From assembly GCA_934725795.1 (NCBI GenBank), contig CAKVCF010000010.1:1-13091 (forward strand): a DNA stretch of 13,091 nt, in the 5' to 3' direction. How positions within the stretch are numbered: the first letter of the stretch is position 1; the number at the start of each line of letters is the position of its first letter. A model generated the notes under the pieces. The model searched no databases, was not told where the DNA came from, and was given only the letters and a program-made list of their open reading frames with translations. The position numbers and the translations under genes were made by a program. The stretch comes from an uncultured Clostridia bacterium (GTDB lineage: Bacteria; Bacillota; Clostridia; Christensenellales; UBA1242). Of the stretch, positions 1 to 7,661 are shown piece after piece.

Positions 1-264
1 GACGAAATATCAATTGAAATTGGCACAGATTATGTGGACCAAGGCGTTAAAATTGTGGCGTTTGGCAAGGACGAATCTGCCAGCGTAAGCATTGAAACAA
101 ACCTTACAAAAAACGCTGATGGAAGCCTAACTTCAAGTGAAGAAGGTACATTCTACATAAAATATAAATCAAATTGCTTTAAATATGGCAAATTGTTTAA
201 AGTTGAAAAAATCCGCCTTGTTTCATTTGTTTTGCCAAGTGAACCAAGCGAGAAAATAGATTAA
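1..264 (+). CDS. C-terminal fragment of a surface protein with a bacterial Ig-like (DUF5011-type) module
   Basis: The frame is open from the left edge of the window to TAA at 262-264, so only the last 87 residues are seen and the true start lies upstream. An internal GTG at 34 has no ribosome binding site and is unlikely to be the start. The pattern, with a 'GTDYVDQGVKIVAFGKDES' opening, alternating hydrophobic strands, 'SSEEGTFYIKYK' and a final strand 'KIRLVSFVLP', resembles the roughly 80-residue beta-sandwich modules (DUF5011/Big_3 type) that are repeated in secreted proteins of Gram-positive bacteria. No sorting signal or membrane segment follows, so anchoring must lie in the missing N-terminal part if it exists. 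It ends 12 bases before the next gene and is probably co-transcribed with it. The fold call is by pattern only. Confidence 0.6.
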   Translation, partial: DEISIEIGTDYVDQGVKIVAFGKDESASVSIETNLTKNADGSLTSSEEGTFYIKYKSNCFKYGKLFKVEKIRLVSFVLPSEPSEKID

Positions 265-276
265 TAGGGGGCACAA

Positions 277-1467
277 ATGAAAAAGAAAACTTTAGGTGTT
301 ATATTAAGCATCTTTGCACTTTTGTTTGGCTTTGTTGGCGGAGCGTTTGGTTTCACTTATGCCACAATTCCAGATACAGAAATTTTAAACGCCAGTGAAG
401 AAGTGTATTATTCTCGCAACGATGCGGACTTAACAACAGGCAAACTTACAGGCGAAGTTGGTGAACTTTCAATTCACTTTTTAGAGTTAGGCAACAAATA
501 CACAGGCGATTGCACTTACATTAAATATGGCGATGTTGATATTCTTATCGACTGCGGTTCAAAAGCCAGCAGTGTTCCAACTGTAACAAGTTATCTTGAT
601 AAATATATCACAGATGGTATTATTGAATATGTTATTGTAACTCACGCTCACCTTGACCATTATGCAGGCTTTGCAACTAGTGGCAAAACAAAAGGCATAT
701 TTGATTTGTACAAATGCCAAAATATTATCGACTTTGGCACAGGTACAAACCAAACAACAGGCGTAGCATACCAAAATTATTTGGCAAAACGTCAAAACGA
801 AATTGATAACGATGGCGCAAATTATTATCCAGCACCAGAAATCACAACACTTGGCAACAATCGTGAATTTGTGATTGACGATGGCTCAACAACTGGCAGC
901 GTATTCAAATTAGAAGTGCTTTACAACTATTTTTACACCAACACAGCAAGCACAGAAAATGATTATTCAGTTTGCACACTTTTCACACATAACAACAAAC
1001 ATTTTTTGTTCACAGGCGACCTTGAAAAAGACGGTGAAGATATGCTTGTTGATAACAACCAAGTGTTAAAAGACGGCTATGAGAACGGCAATTTAAAAGT
1101 TGATTTGTATAAAGCAGGGCATCACGGCAGTAAAACCAGTTCAAACGAAAAATTGCTTGCTGCAATTCAACCACAAGTTGTTTGTATTTGTTGTTGCGCT
1201 GGCAGTAAGGAATACACCAAAACCGATGCAAATCAATTTCCAACACAAGATTTTGTAACCCGCGTTGCAAAATACACCGACCAAATTTATGTAACCACTT
1301 TGTGCATCGATTATGATAACAACCAATTCACATCAATGAACGGCAATATAATGATTATTTCACACATAACACAAACAAAAATAAGCTTAGCTTTCAGTAA
1401 TAACTCCACAAAACTGAAAGATACAGAATGGTTTGCTGCTCACCGCACCTGGCCAACAACTAATTAA
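277..1467 (+). CDS. Secreted ComEC-type metallo-beta-lactamase-fold hydrolase
   Basis: This 396-residue protein has a hydrophobic N-terminal segment (about residues 6-26) after a Lys-rich start, so it is exported or anchored outside. The metallo-beta-lactamase fold shows as 'GDCTYIKYGDVDILIDCGS' (77-95), the metal-binding 'HAHLDH' (H123, H125, D127, H128), the second Asp motif 'LFTGD' (244-248) and 'GHHGS' (281-285). This order is that of the soluble hydrolase domain of ComEC/Rec2 proteins, but the ComEC channel domain is absent. Family members usually bind two metal ions and cleave phosphodiester or related bonds; the substrate here is unknown. A cysteine cluster 'CICCCAGS' (303-310) and a C-terminal 'TWP' (391-393) stand out. 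The ATG at 277 follows a GGGGG ribosome binding site at 267-271. It lies 12 bases after a surface protein gene and is the last gene before a terminator. DNA uptake is not implied by the sequence. Confidence 0.88.
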   Translation: MKKKTLGVILSIFALLFGFVGGAFGFTYATIPDTEILNASEEVYYSRNDADLTTGKLTGEVGELSIHFLELGNKYTGDCTYIKYGDVDILIDCGSKASSVPTVTSYLDKYITDGIIEYVIVTHAHLDHYAGFATSGKTKGIFDLYKCQNIIDFGTGTNQTTGVAYQNYLAKRQNEIDNDGANYYPAPEITTLGNNREFVIDDGSTTGSVFKLEVLYNYFYTNTASTENDYSVCTLFTHNNKHFLFTGDLEKDGEDMLVDNNQVLKDGYENGNLKVDLYKAGHHGSKTSSNEKLLAAIQPQVVCICCCAGSKEYTKTDANQFPTQDFVTRVAKYTDQIYVTTLCIDYDNNQFTSMNGNIMIISHITQTKISLAFSNNSTKLKDTEWFAAHRTWPTTN

Positions 1468-1500
1468 ATGGGAAATTTAACTGTAATAAATGGACAATAA

Positions 1501-1528
1501 AAAACTCTCAACCATTTGAGAGTTTTTT
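1501..1528. terminator. Bidirectional rho-independent terminator between convergent genes
   Basis: An 11-bp perfect stem (1501-1511 with 1516-1526) around loop CCAT has an A-run on its left and a T-run on its right (1523-1528). It can therefore stop both the hydrolase gene coming from the left and tyrS coming from the right. The remainder of 1529-1632 shows nothing else convincing. Confidence 0.88.
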
Positions 1529-1632
1529 GTTATTGTCTTTAGGCTTAAATTTAGGTCCTATTTTGCCAGGATTTTAAAATGATTGCTTTTAAACATAACA
1601 AAATAGTTGTTTGTTTAAATACGATAAATAGT

Positions 1633-2862
1633 TTATTTAACTTTGATTAAAAGGTAGTTCTTTTTACCTTTTTTGAAAAGTTTGCCGTCAAGCAAATCTG
1701 CTTTGTTAAGTTGCATATATGGATCTGTGATTATTTCGCTGTCCATACTCAAACCATTTTGTTCAATCAATCTACGTGCTTCGCCCTTGCTTGTAACAAA
1801 TTTTGCATTTAAAAGCAAATCTAACACGCCAATAGTTGGCTCTGCAATTTCAAGTTCGATTGTTGGGGCATTGTCTTTATTAATAGTGTTTGAAGCAAAT
1901 AAATTTTTGCTCATATTTTCGGCTTCAATAGCATCTGCTTCGCCACGAATAAACTTTGTTATTTCATAAGCCAAACGCTTTTTGCTTGCCACAATATCAG
2001 TTTTAATCATTGAACGCACTTCGTCCATAGGAATATCTGTGAAAAGGGCAAACATCATTTCAACGCATGCGTCTGGTGTTTGGTAAACGCCTTGATAAAA
2101 GTCGTATGCTGAAATTTTATCTTTATCAATCCAAATTGCGCCTTTTTCGGTTTTACCCATTTTTTTGCCTTCTGGTGTTAACAAAAGGGGATTAGTTGCA
2201 CCAACCATAACACGATTTTTGCCATCAATAAAGTTCATTTTTCTGCCAAGTTCTGTGCCAGCAACAATGTTGCCCCATTGGTCAGCGCCGCCCCATTCAA
2301 GAGAGCAACCATATGCTTCATTAAGGTGTAAGAAATCGTATGCTTGCATTAACATATAGCCCATTTCAAAGAAAGTTAAGCCACCTTCGGCAATACGTTT
2401 TGCATAAATTTCATTTGTTATCATTTTGTTAACATTGAAATGTACACCGATATTACGCATAAAGTCAACATAGTCATAACCTTTAAACCAATCAGCATTA
2501 TTTACAATAATTGCAGGGTTGTCGCCGTCAAAATCAAGGAAATGGCTATAAGCACGTTTAATGCCTTCAATATTCTTTTCAAGTTGTTCTTTGCTGAGCA
2601 TAGGGCGCATATCTGTTTTACCAGAAGGGTCGCCAATTGCAGCGGTAGCACCACCAACAAGCACAATAACTTTATGCCCAGCCTGTTGGAAACGCCTTAA
2701 AATTGTGCAAGGCACACAATGACCAATATGCATGCTGTCAGCTGTTGGATCTGTACCACAATATAATGCAATTTTTTTGTTGTCCAACATGTCTTTAAGC
2801 AATGCTTCGTCAGTTGTTTGATATAATAAATTTCTATCTTTAAGTGTTTCAAATAAACCCAT
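1633..2862 (-). CDS. tyrS: Tyrosyl-tRNA synthetase (TyrRS, EC 6.1.1.1)
   Basis: This cytoplasmic class I aminoacyl-tRNA synthetase charges tRNA-Tyr with tyrosine using ATP. The 409-residue length is normal for bacterial TyrS. Visible signatures are 'YCGTDPTADSMHIGH' with the HIGH motif at 45-48, 'GDPSGKTDMR' (77-86), 'GGADQWGNI' (191-199, tyrosine and adenylate binding) and the KMSKS-type loop 'KKMGKT' (233-238). The C-terminal 60 residues ('VTSKGEARRLIEQNGL', 356-371) form an S4-type RNA-binding domain that grips the tRNA. The start ATG at 2860-2862 has a GGGAGA ribosome binding site (2873-2878) that lies inside the end of the upstream CvpA-like gene, only 2 bases away. The two are therefore co-transcribed and probably translationally coupled. 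No T-box leader is seen, unlike many Firmicute tyrS genes. Confidence 0.97.
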   Translation of the reverse strand: MGLFETLKDRNLLYQTTDEALLKDMLDNKKIALYCGTDPTADSMHIGHCVPCTILRRFQQAGHKVIVLVGGATAAIGDPSGKTDMRPMLSKEQLEKNIEGIKRAYSHFLDFDGDNPAIIVNNADWFKGYDYVDFMRNIGVHFNVNKMITNEIYAKRIAEGGLTFFEMGYMLMQAYDFLHLNEAYGCSLEWGGADQWGNIVAGTELGRKMNFIDGKNRVMVGATNPLLLTPEGKKMGKTEKGAIWIDKDKISAYDFYQGVYQTPDACVEMMFALFTDIPMDEVRSMIKTDIVASKKRLAYEITKFIRGEADAIEAENMSKNLFASNTINKDNAPTIELEIAEPTIGVLDLLLNAKFVTSKGEARRLIEQNGLSMDSEIITDPYMQLNKADLLDGKLFKKGKKNYLLIKVK

Positions 2863-2864
2863 TT

Positions 2865-3632
2865 TTATCTATTCTCCCAAAGTCCGTCTATCCATTTTTG
2901 TATAATTTGACCGTCTACCACATATTTACCAATCACTTCGTCAGTTTTTTCATAAACAAAACTTTCAATTTTGGTGTTTTCTTGCAACACTGGTTTGATA
3001 ACAGTGTTGTTAACCATAGGAATAAGTGAAAGTGCAACAGCCACAATGTTAATAATAATCACAATACAAGCGCCTTTAACCAAGCCAAACACAAAGCCAA
3101 GGGCACGATTTAAACCGCCTAACACTTTTGTGCGGGCAATGTTATCAAACAATTTGCCAAGTATAGCAAGCACAATTTTGATAACGATAAACAATAATAA
3201 TGCTGAAATTGCAATCACGCAAACATGAGCAATACCAGCACCTGCAACGTCAGCTACGGTTGCTTCACTGGTGAAATCAACTTTGCTTGAACCAAAAATC
3301 ATACCAATGATTGTTTTAAGCAAGCCGTTCATACCAGAACATGCAGCCATAATGGAATCTTTATCACCAAAACTTGCCACAGTGTTGCCAAGTTCAGCAT
3401 TCATGCCAACCAGCGAACTTGAAATTTTGCCACCGATGGCTTTTTCCATACCAAACCAACTGCCAACCCAGTTAGCAATATATTTTGCCAACCAAATTGA
3501 AACAACCAAGCACACAACCCAGTTGAATAAAGAAAGCAAAGATTTGAAAAACCCTTTTTTAAGACCGATAAGTGCAAAGATAAGCACAACCAGCACAAGG
3601 GCAATATCAATAATGATGCCTACAACTTTCAT
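2865..3632 (-). CDS. CvpA-family integral membrane protein
   Basis: This 255-residue protein has about four hydrophobic segments (roughly residues 4-23, 32-51, 133-160 and 177-204). The N-terminus, 'DIALVLVVLIFALIGLKKG' followed by F28-F29, and the later 'LGGLNRALGFVFGLVKG' (171-187) match the CvpA (colicin V production protein) family pattern. Members are inner-membrane proteins linked to colicin V export in E. coli, envelope stress and peptidoglycan-related phenotypes, but the biochemical role is unsettled. A soluble insert of about 80 residues lies between segments 2 and 3. The start ATG (3630-3632) has an AAGGAG site at 3638-3643. It is the first gene of a two-gene unit with tyrS, which follows after 2 bases. 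The pairing with tyrS is a matter of shared transcription and does not suggest a shared function. Confidence 0.85.
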   Translation of the reverse strand: MKVVGIIIDIALVLVVLIFALIGLKKGFFKSLLSLFNWVVCLVVSIWLAKYIANWVGSWFGMEKAIGGKISSSLVGMNAELGNTVASFGDKDSIMAACSGMNGLLKTIIGMIFGSSKVDFTSEATVADVAGAGIAHVCVIAISALLLFIVIKIVLAILGKLFDNIARTKVLGGLNRALGFVFGLVKGACIVIIINIVAVALSLIPMVNNTVIKPVLQENTKIESFVYEKTDEVIGKYVVDGQIIQKWIDGLWENR

Positions 3633-3711
3633 AATTTCTCCTTTTGTTTTGCGGTTAAAGCAAAACTATTGTCTGTGCTTTTAAGCACAAAATAGGCCTT
3701 TTGTTTGTTAA

Positions 3712-3740
3712 ATGATAGCATAAATTAACAATAAAGTAAA
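3712..3740 (-). promoter_or_regulatory. Candidate sigma-A promoter for the cvpA-tyrS unit
   Basis: Read on the minus strand: TTTACT (3735-3740), 17-base spacer, TATCAT (3712-3717). Transcription would begin near 3705. The 70-base leader would contain a GTGCTT-TT-AAGCAC hairpin (3675-3688) upstream of the ribosome binding site. The -35 is weak (4 of 6) and the -10 good (5 of 6). Confidence 0.5.
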
Positions 3741-4096
3741 AGAATTTAACAAATTTAGCTTAACAATTTAAATTTATATATGCAAAGTGCTTTTAAAATT
3801 TAATTATAAGTTTTATCACAATTATTGGCAGATTTACACGCAAAATATACAAAATTGCAAGGCAGAAGTTGTTTCATGTATTCTTATTTTATTCCTCTCG
3901 CAACACAAGGCTATTTATCACTTTATGATAGTTAAAAGCACCGATTTTGTGTGAATAAGCAATCAAAATATAACTAATTTTGGTTAAAATTATTGTTTTT
4001 GGTTTTAAAACAAAATCAGTCAAATTATTCTCATAAAAAAGTATTTAAACTTGTGCGTTGGAAAATATAATTTAATTGTAACTATCTTAAATTTGT
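3741..4096. other. Non-coding AT-rich divergent intergenic region
   Basis: About 360 bases between the two divergent promoters carry no supported gene. Contents seen: copies of the 10-mer GTGCTTTTAA at 3787-3796 (+) and 3932-3941 (-), a third being inside the cvpA leader at 3675-3684 (+); a 7-bp hairpin at 3975-3992; and a perfect palindrome GTTTTAAAAC at 4002-4011. No T-box, riboswitch or tRNA pattern was recognised. An unannotated small RNA cannot be excluded by eye. Confidence 0.5.
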
Positions 4097-4125
4097 TTGT
4101 TAATATTTTTTTGTTATGATATAAT
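4097..4125 (+). promoter_or_regulatory. Sigma-A promoter of ftsH
   Basis: TTGTTA (4097-4102), 17-base spacer, perfect TATAAT (4120-4125). Transcription should begin near 4132, only a few bases before the ribosome binding site (4136-4141). This placement excludes translation from the in-frame TTG at 4097. Confidence 0.75.
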
Positions 4126-4144
4126 GAAACATACTGAGGTGAAT

Positions 4145-6361
4145 ATGGAAAAAAAGAAAAATCAAGGTTGGAAATCAGCAATATTTTACATCATAACTTT
4201 GGTGTTGGTTGCTGTTATGATATGGGCAATAGTTGCCAAAAGCAGTTCAACCAAAAAGATTAGTTATACAGAATTTCAAAACATGGTAGAAACAGGTCAA
4301 GTTGCAGAGATTGACGTATATGGCTATACAATTCGTGTAAGAAAAGTGGACGGCGTTGACGAAAAAGCCTTCCCTAGAAAAGTTGATGCTTATTGCACAA
4401 TCACTGAAAATTGCGATGTTAACCAACTTATTAATGAATATAACGATTCTATCTCTCAAAAAGATAGCGAAGGTAACTTTATTTATGATGAAGACGGCAA
4501 CCGCAAGGTTGAAGATGGCAAAGTTTTCATTGCTGCATCATATGGTTATAAAACTGAAAGTTGGTTCAGCAAATTGTTGCCTTATGCAAGTTTAATTCTT
4601 ATTGTTGTTATGGGCATTTTCTTGTACCGCAGCATGTCAGGTAACAGCAAAGGATTTGGTTTTGGCAAATCAAAAGCAAAATTGGTTGTTAGTTCAAGTG
4701 TTAAATTCACAGACGTTGCAGGTGCAGATGAAGAAAAGCAAGAACTTCAAGAAATTGTGGAATTTTTAAAAAATCCAGCAAGGTTCACAGAACTTGGTGC
4801 ACGTATTCCAAAAGGTGTGTTATTAGTTGGTCCACCAGGAACAGGTAAAACATTGCTTGCAAAAGCAGTTGCTGGTGAAAGCAAAGTGCCTTTCTTCAGC
4901 ATTTCAGGTAGTGATTTTGTTGAATTGTATGTAGGCGTTGGTGCAAGCCGTGTGCGTGATTTGTTTGAAAGCGCAAAACAAAATGCACCTTGTATTGTAT
5001 TTATTGACGAAATTGACGCGGTTGGTCGTCAACGTGGCGCTGGTATGGGTGGCGGCAATGATGAACGTGAACAAACATTAAACCAACTTTTGGTTGAAAT
5101 GGACGGTTTTGAAACAAACAGCGGTATCATTGTGCTTGCTGCAACAAACCGTGCCGATGTCCTTGATCCAGCACTTTCACGTCCTGGTCGTTTTGATAGG
5201 CAAATTTATGTTCACTTGCCAGATGTTAAAGGCCGTGAAGATATTATCAAAGTTCACACAAGGAACAAACCTCTCAGCGAAGACGTGGATATTAAACGTA
5301 TTGCAAGGTTAACAAGTGGCCTTGCTGGTGCTGACATTGAAAACGTGCTTAACGAAGCCGCATTGCTTGCAGCCCGTGATGGCCGTTACAAAATCACAAT
5401 GATTGATATTCAAGAAGGTTTAAACAAAGCTTTGATGGGGCCTAAAAAGGTTTCTCGCGTTATAACTGATAGAGATAAGTATATAACCGCAGTGCATGAA
5501 GCTGGCCACGCAATTGTAAGCCAAGCTTTGCCAAACTGCGATAATGTGCAAGAAATTTCTATTATTCCACGTGGTATGGCTGGCGGATACACCTTAACAT
5601 TTGATGAAAAAGATAGTTCACATATGCCAAAAGCAAAATTGCTTGATAGCCTTGCAATGATGCTTGGTGGCCGCAGCAGTGAAGAAGTGATGTTGGAAGA
5701 TGTTACAACTGGTGCATCTAACGATATTGAACGTGCAACAAAACTTGCAAGACGTATGGTAACCGAATGGGGTATGACCGATAAAATTGGTCTTGTGTCA
5801 TTTGGTGAAGGCGAAGAAGTGTTTGTTGGCAGAAATTATCAAAAACAAATTCCATATAGCCAAGAATTGGCTTATACAATAGACCAAGAAGTTAAAAATA
5901 TTATTGATGCGGCACACAAACAAGCAAAAGAAATTTTAAACAACAAAAAAGATGTTATTGAAAAAGTTGTTAAAATTTTAATTGATAAGGAAACAATATA
6001 TAAAGAAGAGTTTGAAATGCTTTACAATGGAGCATCTGTTGAAGAAGTTGAACAAGCCATTGATAAAAAAGAGCAAGAAAAACGCGACTATCAAGAAAGA
6101 GCAAAACAACAAGCCCTTGCAGAACATAAAGCACGTGATATTAAATCACGCATAGAAACTGCTGAAGCTCTTGCAAAGGCGGGCGTTATCAGCAAACAAG
6201 ACTTTGAAAAAATCAAAGCAGATGCTGAAAGTGAAATGAAAGCAAGCCAAGTTGCAACAGCACAAACAACAGCTGATACAACTGAAAAACAACCAAGCCA
6301 ACCAGTTGAAGATGATAAGCCGAAAGATAGCGATTCTTCAAACCAAGGCAAAAAAGAATAA
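4145..6361 (+). CDS. ftsH: ATP-dependent zinc metalloprotease FtsH
   Basis: This membrane-anchored AAA+ protease degrades misfolded membrane proteins and short-lived regulators. It has 738 residues from ATG 4145, chosen because GAGGTG (4136-4141) precedes it and the promoter -35 overlaps the longer alternative start. Two membrane segments (about 11-31 and 144-161) enclose an external domain with an acidic insert (about 100-125). Walker A is 'GPPGTGKT' (229-236), Walker B 'IVFIDEID' (284-291), and the second region of homology holds '[13 protein letters not shown]' (341-353). The M41 zinc site is 'HEAGH' (451-455) with the distal Asp in 'SNDIERAT' (D527). Beyond the protease domain lies a tail of about 100 residues: a charged helical stretch rich in Lys, Glu and Gln (632-665), a SHOCT-like motif '[17 protein letters not shown]' (679-695) and a low-complexity end (700-738). 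All catalytic residues are intact. It appears to be transcribed alone. Confidence 0.97.
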   Translation: MEKKKNQGWKSAIFYIITLVLVAVMIWAIVAKSSSTKKISYTEFQNMVETGQVAEIDVYGYTIRVRKVDGVDEKAFPRKVDAYCTITENCDVNQLINEYNDSISQKDSEGNFIYDEDGNRKVEDGKVFIAASYGYKTESWFSKLLPYASLILIVVMGIFLYRSMSGNSKGFGFGKSKAKLVVSSSVKFTDVAGADEEKQELQEIVEFLKNPARFTELGARIPKGVLLVGPPGTGKTLLAKAVAGESKVPFFSISGSDFVELYVGVGASRVRDLFESAKQNAPCIVFIDEIDAVGRQRGAGMGGGNDEREQTLNQLLVEMDGFETNSGIIVLAATNRADVLDPALSRPGRFDRQIYVHLPDVKGREDIIKVHTRNKPLSEDVDIKRIARLTSGLAGADIENVLNEAALLAARDGRYKITMIDIQEGLNKALMGPKKVSRVITDRDKYITAVHEAGHAIVSQALPNCDNVQEISIIPRGMAGGYTLTFDEKDSSHMPKAKLLDSLAMMLGGRSSEEVMLEDVTTGASNDIERATKLARRMVTEWGMTDKIGLVSFGEGEEVFVGRNYQKQIPYSQELAYTIDQEVKNIIDAAHKQAKEILNNKKDVIEKVVKILIDKETIYKEEFEMLYNGASVEEVEQAIDKKEQEKRDYQERAKQQALAEHKARDIKSRIETAEALAKAGVISKQDFEKIKADAESEMKASQVATAQTTADTTEKQPSQPVEDDKPKDSDSSNQGKKE

Positions 6362-6376
6362 TATAAAGCACAAGCA

Positions 6377-6422
6377 AAGGCTTTTATAGTTTAAATTGTA
6401 AAAGCCTTCCAAATTGCTTTGG
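6377..6422 (+). terminator. Tandem hairpins after ftsH, probable terminator
   Basis: A perfect 10-bp stem (6377-6386 with 6399-6408, 12-base loop) is followed directly by a second 5-bp hairpin (6409-6413 with 6418-6422). There is no immediate T-run; TTTTT starts at 6431. Termination is therefore plausible but not canonical, and the large hairpin may instead stabilise the ftsH mRNA 3' end. Confidence 0.5.
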
Positions 6423-6437
6423 TATGGCCATTTTTGC

Positions 6438-6466
6438 TTGATTTTAAATAAAAAAAAGTGTAAAAT
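6438..6466 (+). promoter_or_regulatory. Sigma-A promoter for the 196-residue membrane-anchored protein
   Basis: TTGATT (6438-6443), 17-base spacer, TAAAAT (6461-6466). The predicted transcript start near 6473 gives a leader of about 45 bases. The gene is therefore expressed independently of ftsH. Confidence 0.7.
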
Positions 6467-6518
6467 GACGCTAGAATAACAAAATATTATTAACAAACTT
6501 GTTACAAAAGGAGACACA

Positions 6519-7109
6519 ATGGCAAAAAAAGTAGGAGCAATCGTAAGTTTATCAATCATCGGTGTTTTGATTGTGCTTACAATCATTTTCGCAAATGTTA
6601 AATATGATTATAGCATCAAATGTAATGCACCAGACTTTATTTTGGTGGAATCAAGTTCAACCAGTGCGGTTGTTGTTGATAAAGATGGTAGCTATAATGG
6701 TATAAGATCAACTGAAATTGAAAAATTGATTAACAATGCAAGTAAAGAAGTCTTTATTTCAGCAATGTTCAATGGCAATTTAGGCAAAAAAGCAAATATC
6801 GTAACTGAAAGCACTGTTGGTAAAAGTCTTCCAACTGCTGAAGGTTATTATGTAACTTACAGATATACAAAACCACAAATCTTAAAAGATGGTAAAAAAG
6901 ATTATAAAGACGACCAAGGCACATATAAATATCGTGAATTGGTGTTCAGTGTAACAAAAACTGATGGTGAAGCAACTGTTAAAGTTTATGTAAAACCATA
7001 CTACGATGCAGATGGTGAAATTTCTTACGAAAACAAATACACAAAGTATTATGAACTTAGTGCAGATTTCACTGAACTTTACAATTATTTGGCTGATAAG
7101 GTTAGATAA
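6519..7109 (+). CDS. Membrane-anchored protein of unknown function
   Basis: I do not recognise this 196-residue family. A short basic start (MAKK) leads into one hydrophobic segment (about residues 6-25), after which the chain is polar and probably lies outside the cell. The outer part has no cysteine pairs or catalytic motifs beyond a single Cys at 34. It has many Tyr and Lys and beta-strand-like patterns, such as 'AEGYYVTYRYTKPQ' (106-119) and 'ATVKVYVKPYY' (150-160). This suggests a small beta-rich domain ending in a helix ('FTELYNYLADKV'). The start has AAGGAG (6508-6513) five bases before the ATG. It follows ftsH, is separated from it by hairpins, and has its own promoter and terminator, so it is a single-gene unit. 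It could be an FtsH partner or substrate, but nothing in the sequence shows this. Confidence 0.85.
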   Translation: MAKKVGAIVSLSIIGVLIVLTIIFANVKYDYSIKCNAPDFILVESSSTSAVVVDKDGSYNGIRSTEIEKLINNASKEVFISAMFNGNLGKKANIVTESTVGKSLPTAEGYYVTYRYTKPQILKDGKKDYKDDQGTYKYRELVFSVTKTDGEATVKVYVKPYYDADGEISYENKYTKYYELSADFTELYNYLADKVR

Positions 7110-7133
7110 TATCGTATAAAATTAATGTAAATA

Positions 7134-7161
7134 AAAAACCACCAAATCAATGGTGGTTTTT
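7134..7161 (+). terminator. Rho-independent terminator
   Basis: Stem 7134-7144 (five A then ACCACC core) pairs with 7151-7161, loop AATCAA, followed by a T-rich run to 7169. It closes the 196-residue protein gene. The stem has A-runs on the left, so it may also work for acpP from the other side, although acpP ends 130 bases away. 7162-7292 is AT-rich and shows nothing else. Confidence 0.9.
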
Positions 7162-7292
7162 GTTTTTTTAATCATTGTTTTTTTAATTCTAATTTAATTT
7201 TTGTTAAACAAATCAAATTTAGCATTTTAATAAATCTAAACTTTAAGTGTTTACAATTAATGTGTTGATAATTATCTGCAAATCAAATAAAT

Positions 7293-7520
7293 TTATTTTT
7301 TAATTTTAGATATGTAGTCAACAACATCTTTAACAGTTTTCATATTTTCAACTTCTTCATCTGGAAGGCTGATACCAAATTCGTCTTCAAATGCCATAAT
7401 CATTTCAACAACATCAAGGCTGTCAGCACCTAAATCTTCCACAAGGCGTGAATTTAAACTGATTGATTCAACTTTTTTATTCAATTTGTCTGCAATAAGG
7501 GCAATAATTTTTTCTTGCAT
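7293..7520 (-). CDS. acpP: Acyl carrier protein
   Basis: This small acidic cytoplasmic protein carries growing acyl chains on a 4'-phosphopantetheine arm in type II fatty acid synthesis. The 75 residues form the expected four-helix length. The attachment site is Ser34 in 'EDLGADSLDVVEMIMAFEDE' (29-48), the canonical DSL motif. The start ATG at 7518-7520 is set by a perfect AGGAGG (7525-7530) four bases upstream. A longer in-frame start at 7670 would add 50 residues with no homology to carrier proteins and would run across the promoter, so it is rejected. No fab genes or rnc lie beside it, so this is an orphan acpP, divergent from an unrecognised gene. It could be a carrier for a pathway other than fatty acids, but its sequence looks like the housekeeping form. 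Confidence 0.96.
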   Translation of the reverse strand: MQEKIIALIADKLNKKVESISLNSRLVEDLGADSLDVVEMIMAFEDEFGISLPDEEVENMKTVKDVVDYISKIKK

Positions 7521-7537
7521 ACGTCCTCCTAGTTTTA

Positions 7538-7566
7538 ATTTTATATTAAACATCAAAAAATGTAAA
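7538..7566 (-). promoter_or_regulatory. Candidate sigma-A promoter of acpP
   Basis: Read on the minus strand: TTTACA (7561-7566), 17-base spacer, TAAAAT (7538-7543). The transcript would start near 7531, immediately before AGGAGG (7525-7530), giving a leader of about 11 bases. Confidence 0.6.
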
Positions 7567-7646
7567 GCAAAAATATTCTTTACGTCATTTTTCTTAAAAC
7601 AATGCCAAAACTCGCCAAGATATTGCAAATCAAAAATAATGCCGTG

Positions 7647-7655
7647 TGTTAAAAT
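7647..7655 (+). promoter_or_regulatory. Extended -10 promoter giving a leaderless mRNA
   Basis: TG-T-TAAAAT (7647-7655) fits an extended -10 element. A start about seven bases downstream falls at 7662, the A of the next gene's ATG. The nearest -35-like hexamer, TTGCAA (7623-7628), is too far away (21 bases), which is tolerated with an extended -10. Confidence 0.5.
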
Positions 7656-7661
7656 CAAAAT

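Noticed and set aside
1010..1326. Minus-strand reading frames inside the metallo-hydrolase gene.
   Set aside because: They are antisense shadows of a gene with a complete set of active-site motifs; no start signals.
3271..3684. A 137-codon plus-strand frame over the CvpA-like gene.
   Set aside because: It is antisense to a well-supported membrane protein gene, with no ribosome binding site and no coherent protein pattern.
3800..3877. A 25-residue minus-strand reading frame in the cvpA-ftsH intergenic region, with GAGAGG upstream.
   Set aside because: The spacing between GAGAGG and ATG is too long, the peptide is unremarkable and no promoter is clear.
4002..4011. Perfect palindrome GTTTTAAAAC between cvpA and ftsH.
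   Set aside because: Short and nearly all A/T, so expected by chance in this composition.
3633..4096. Search for a T-box, riboswitch or tRNA in the long divergent intergenic region.
   Set aside because: No conserved T-box core (AGGGTGGNACCGCG) on either strand and no cloverleaf was seen by eye.
4097..4144. An upstream in-frame TTG start for ftsH adding 16 residues.
   Set aside because: It lies in the -35 of the ftsH promoter and has no ribosome binding site; ATG 4145 has GAGGTG at the right distance.
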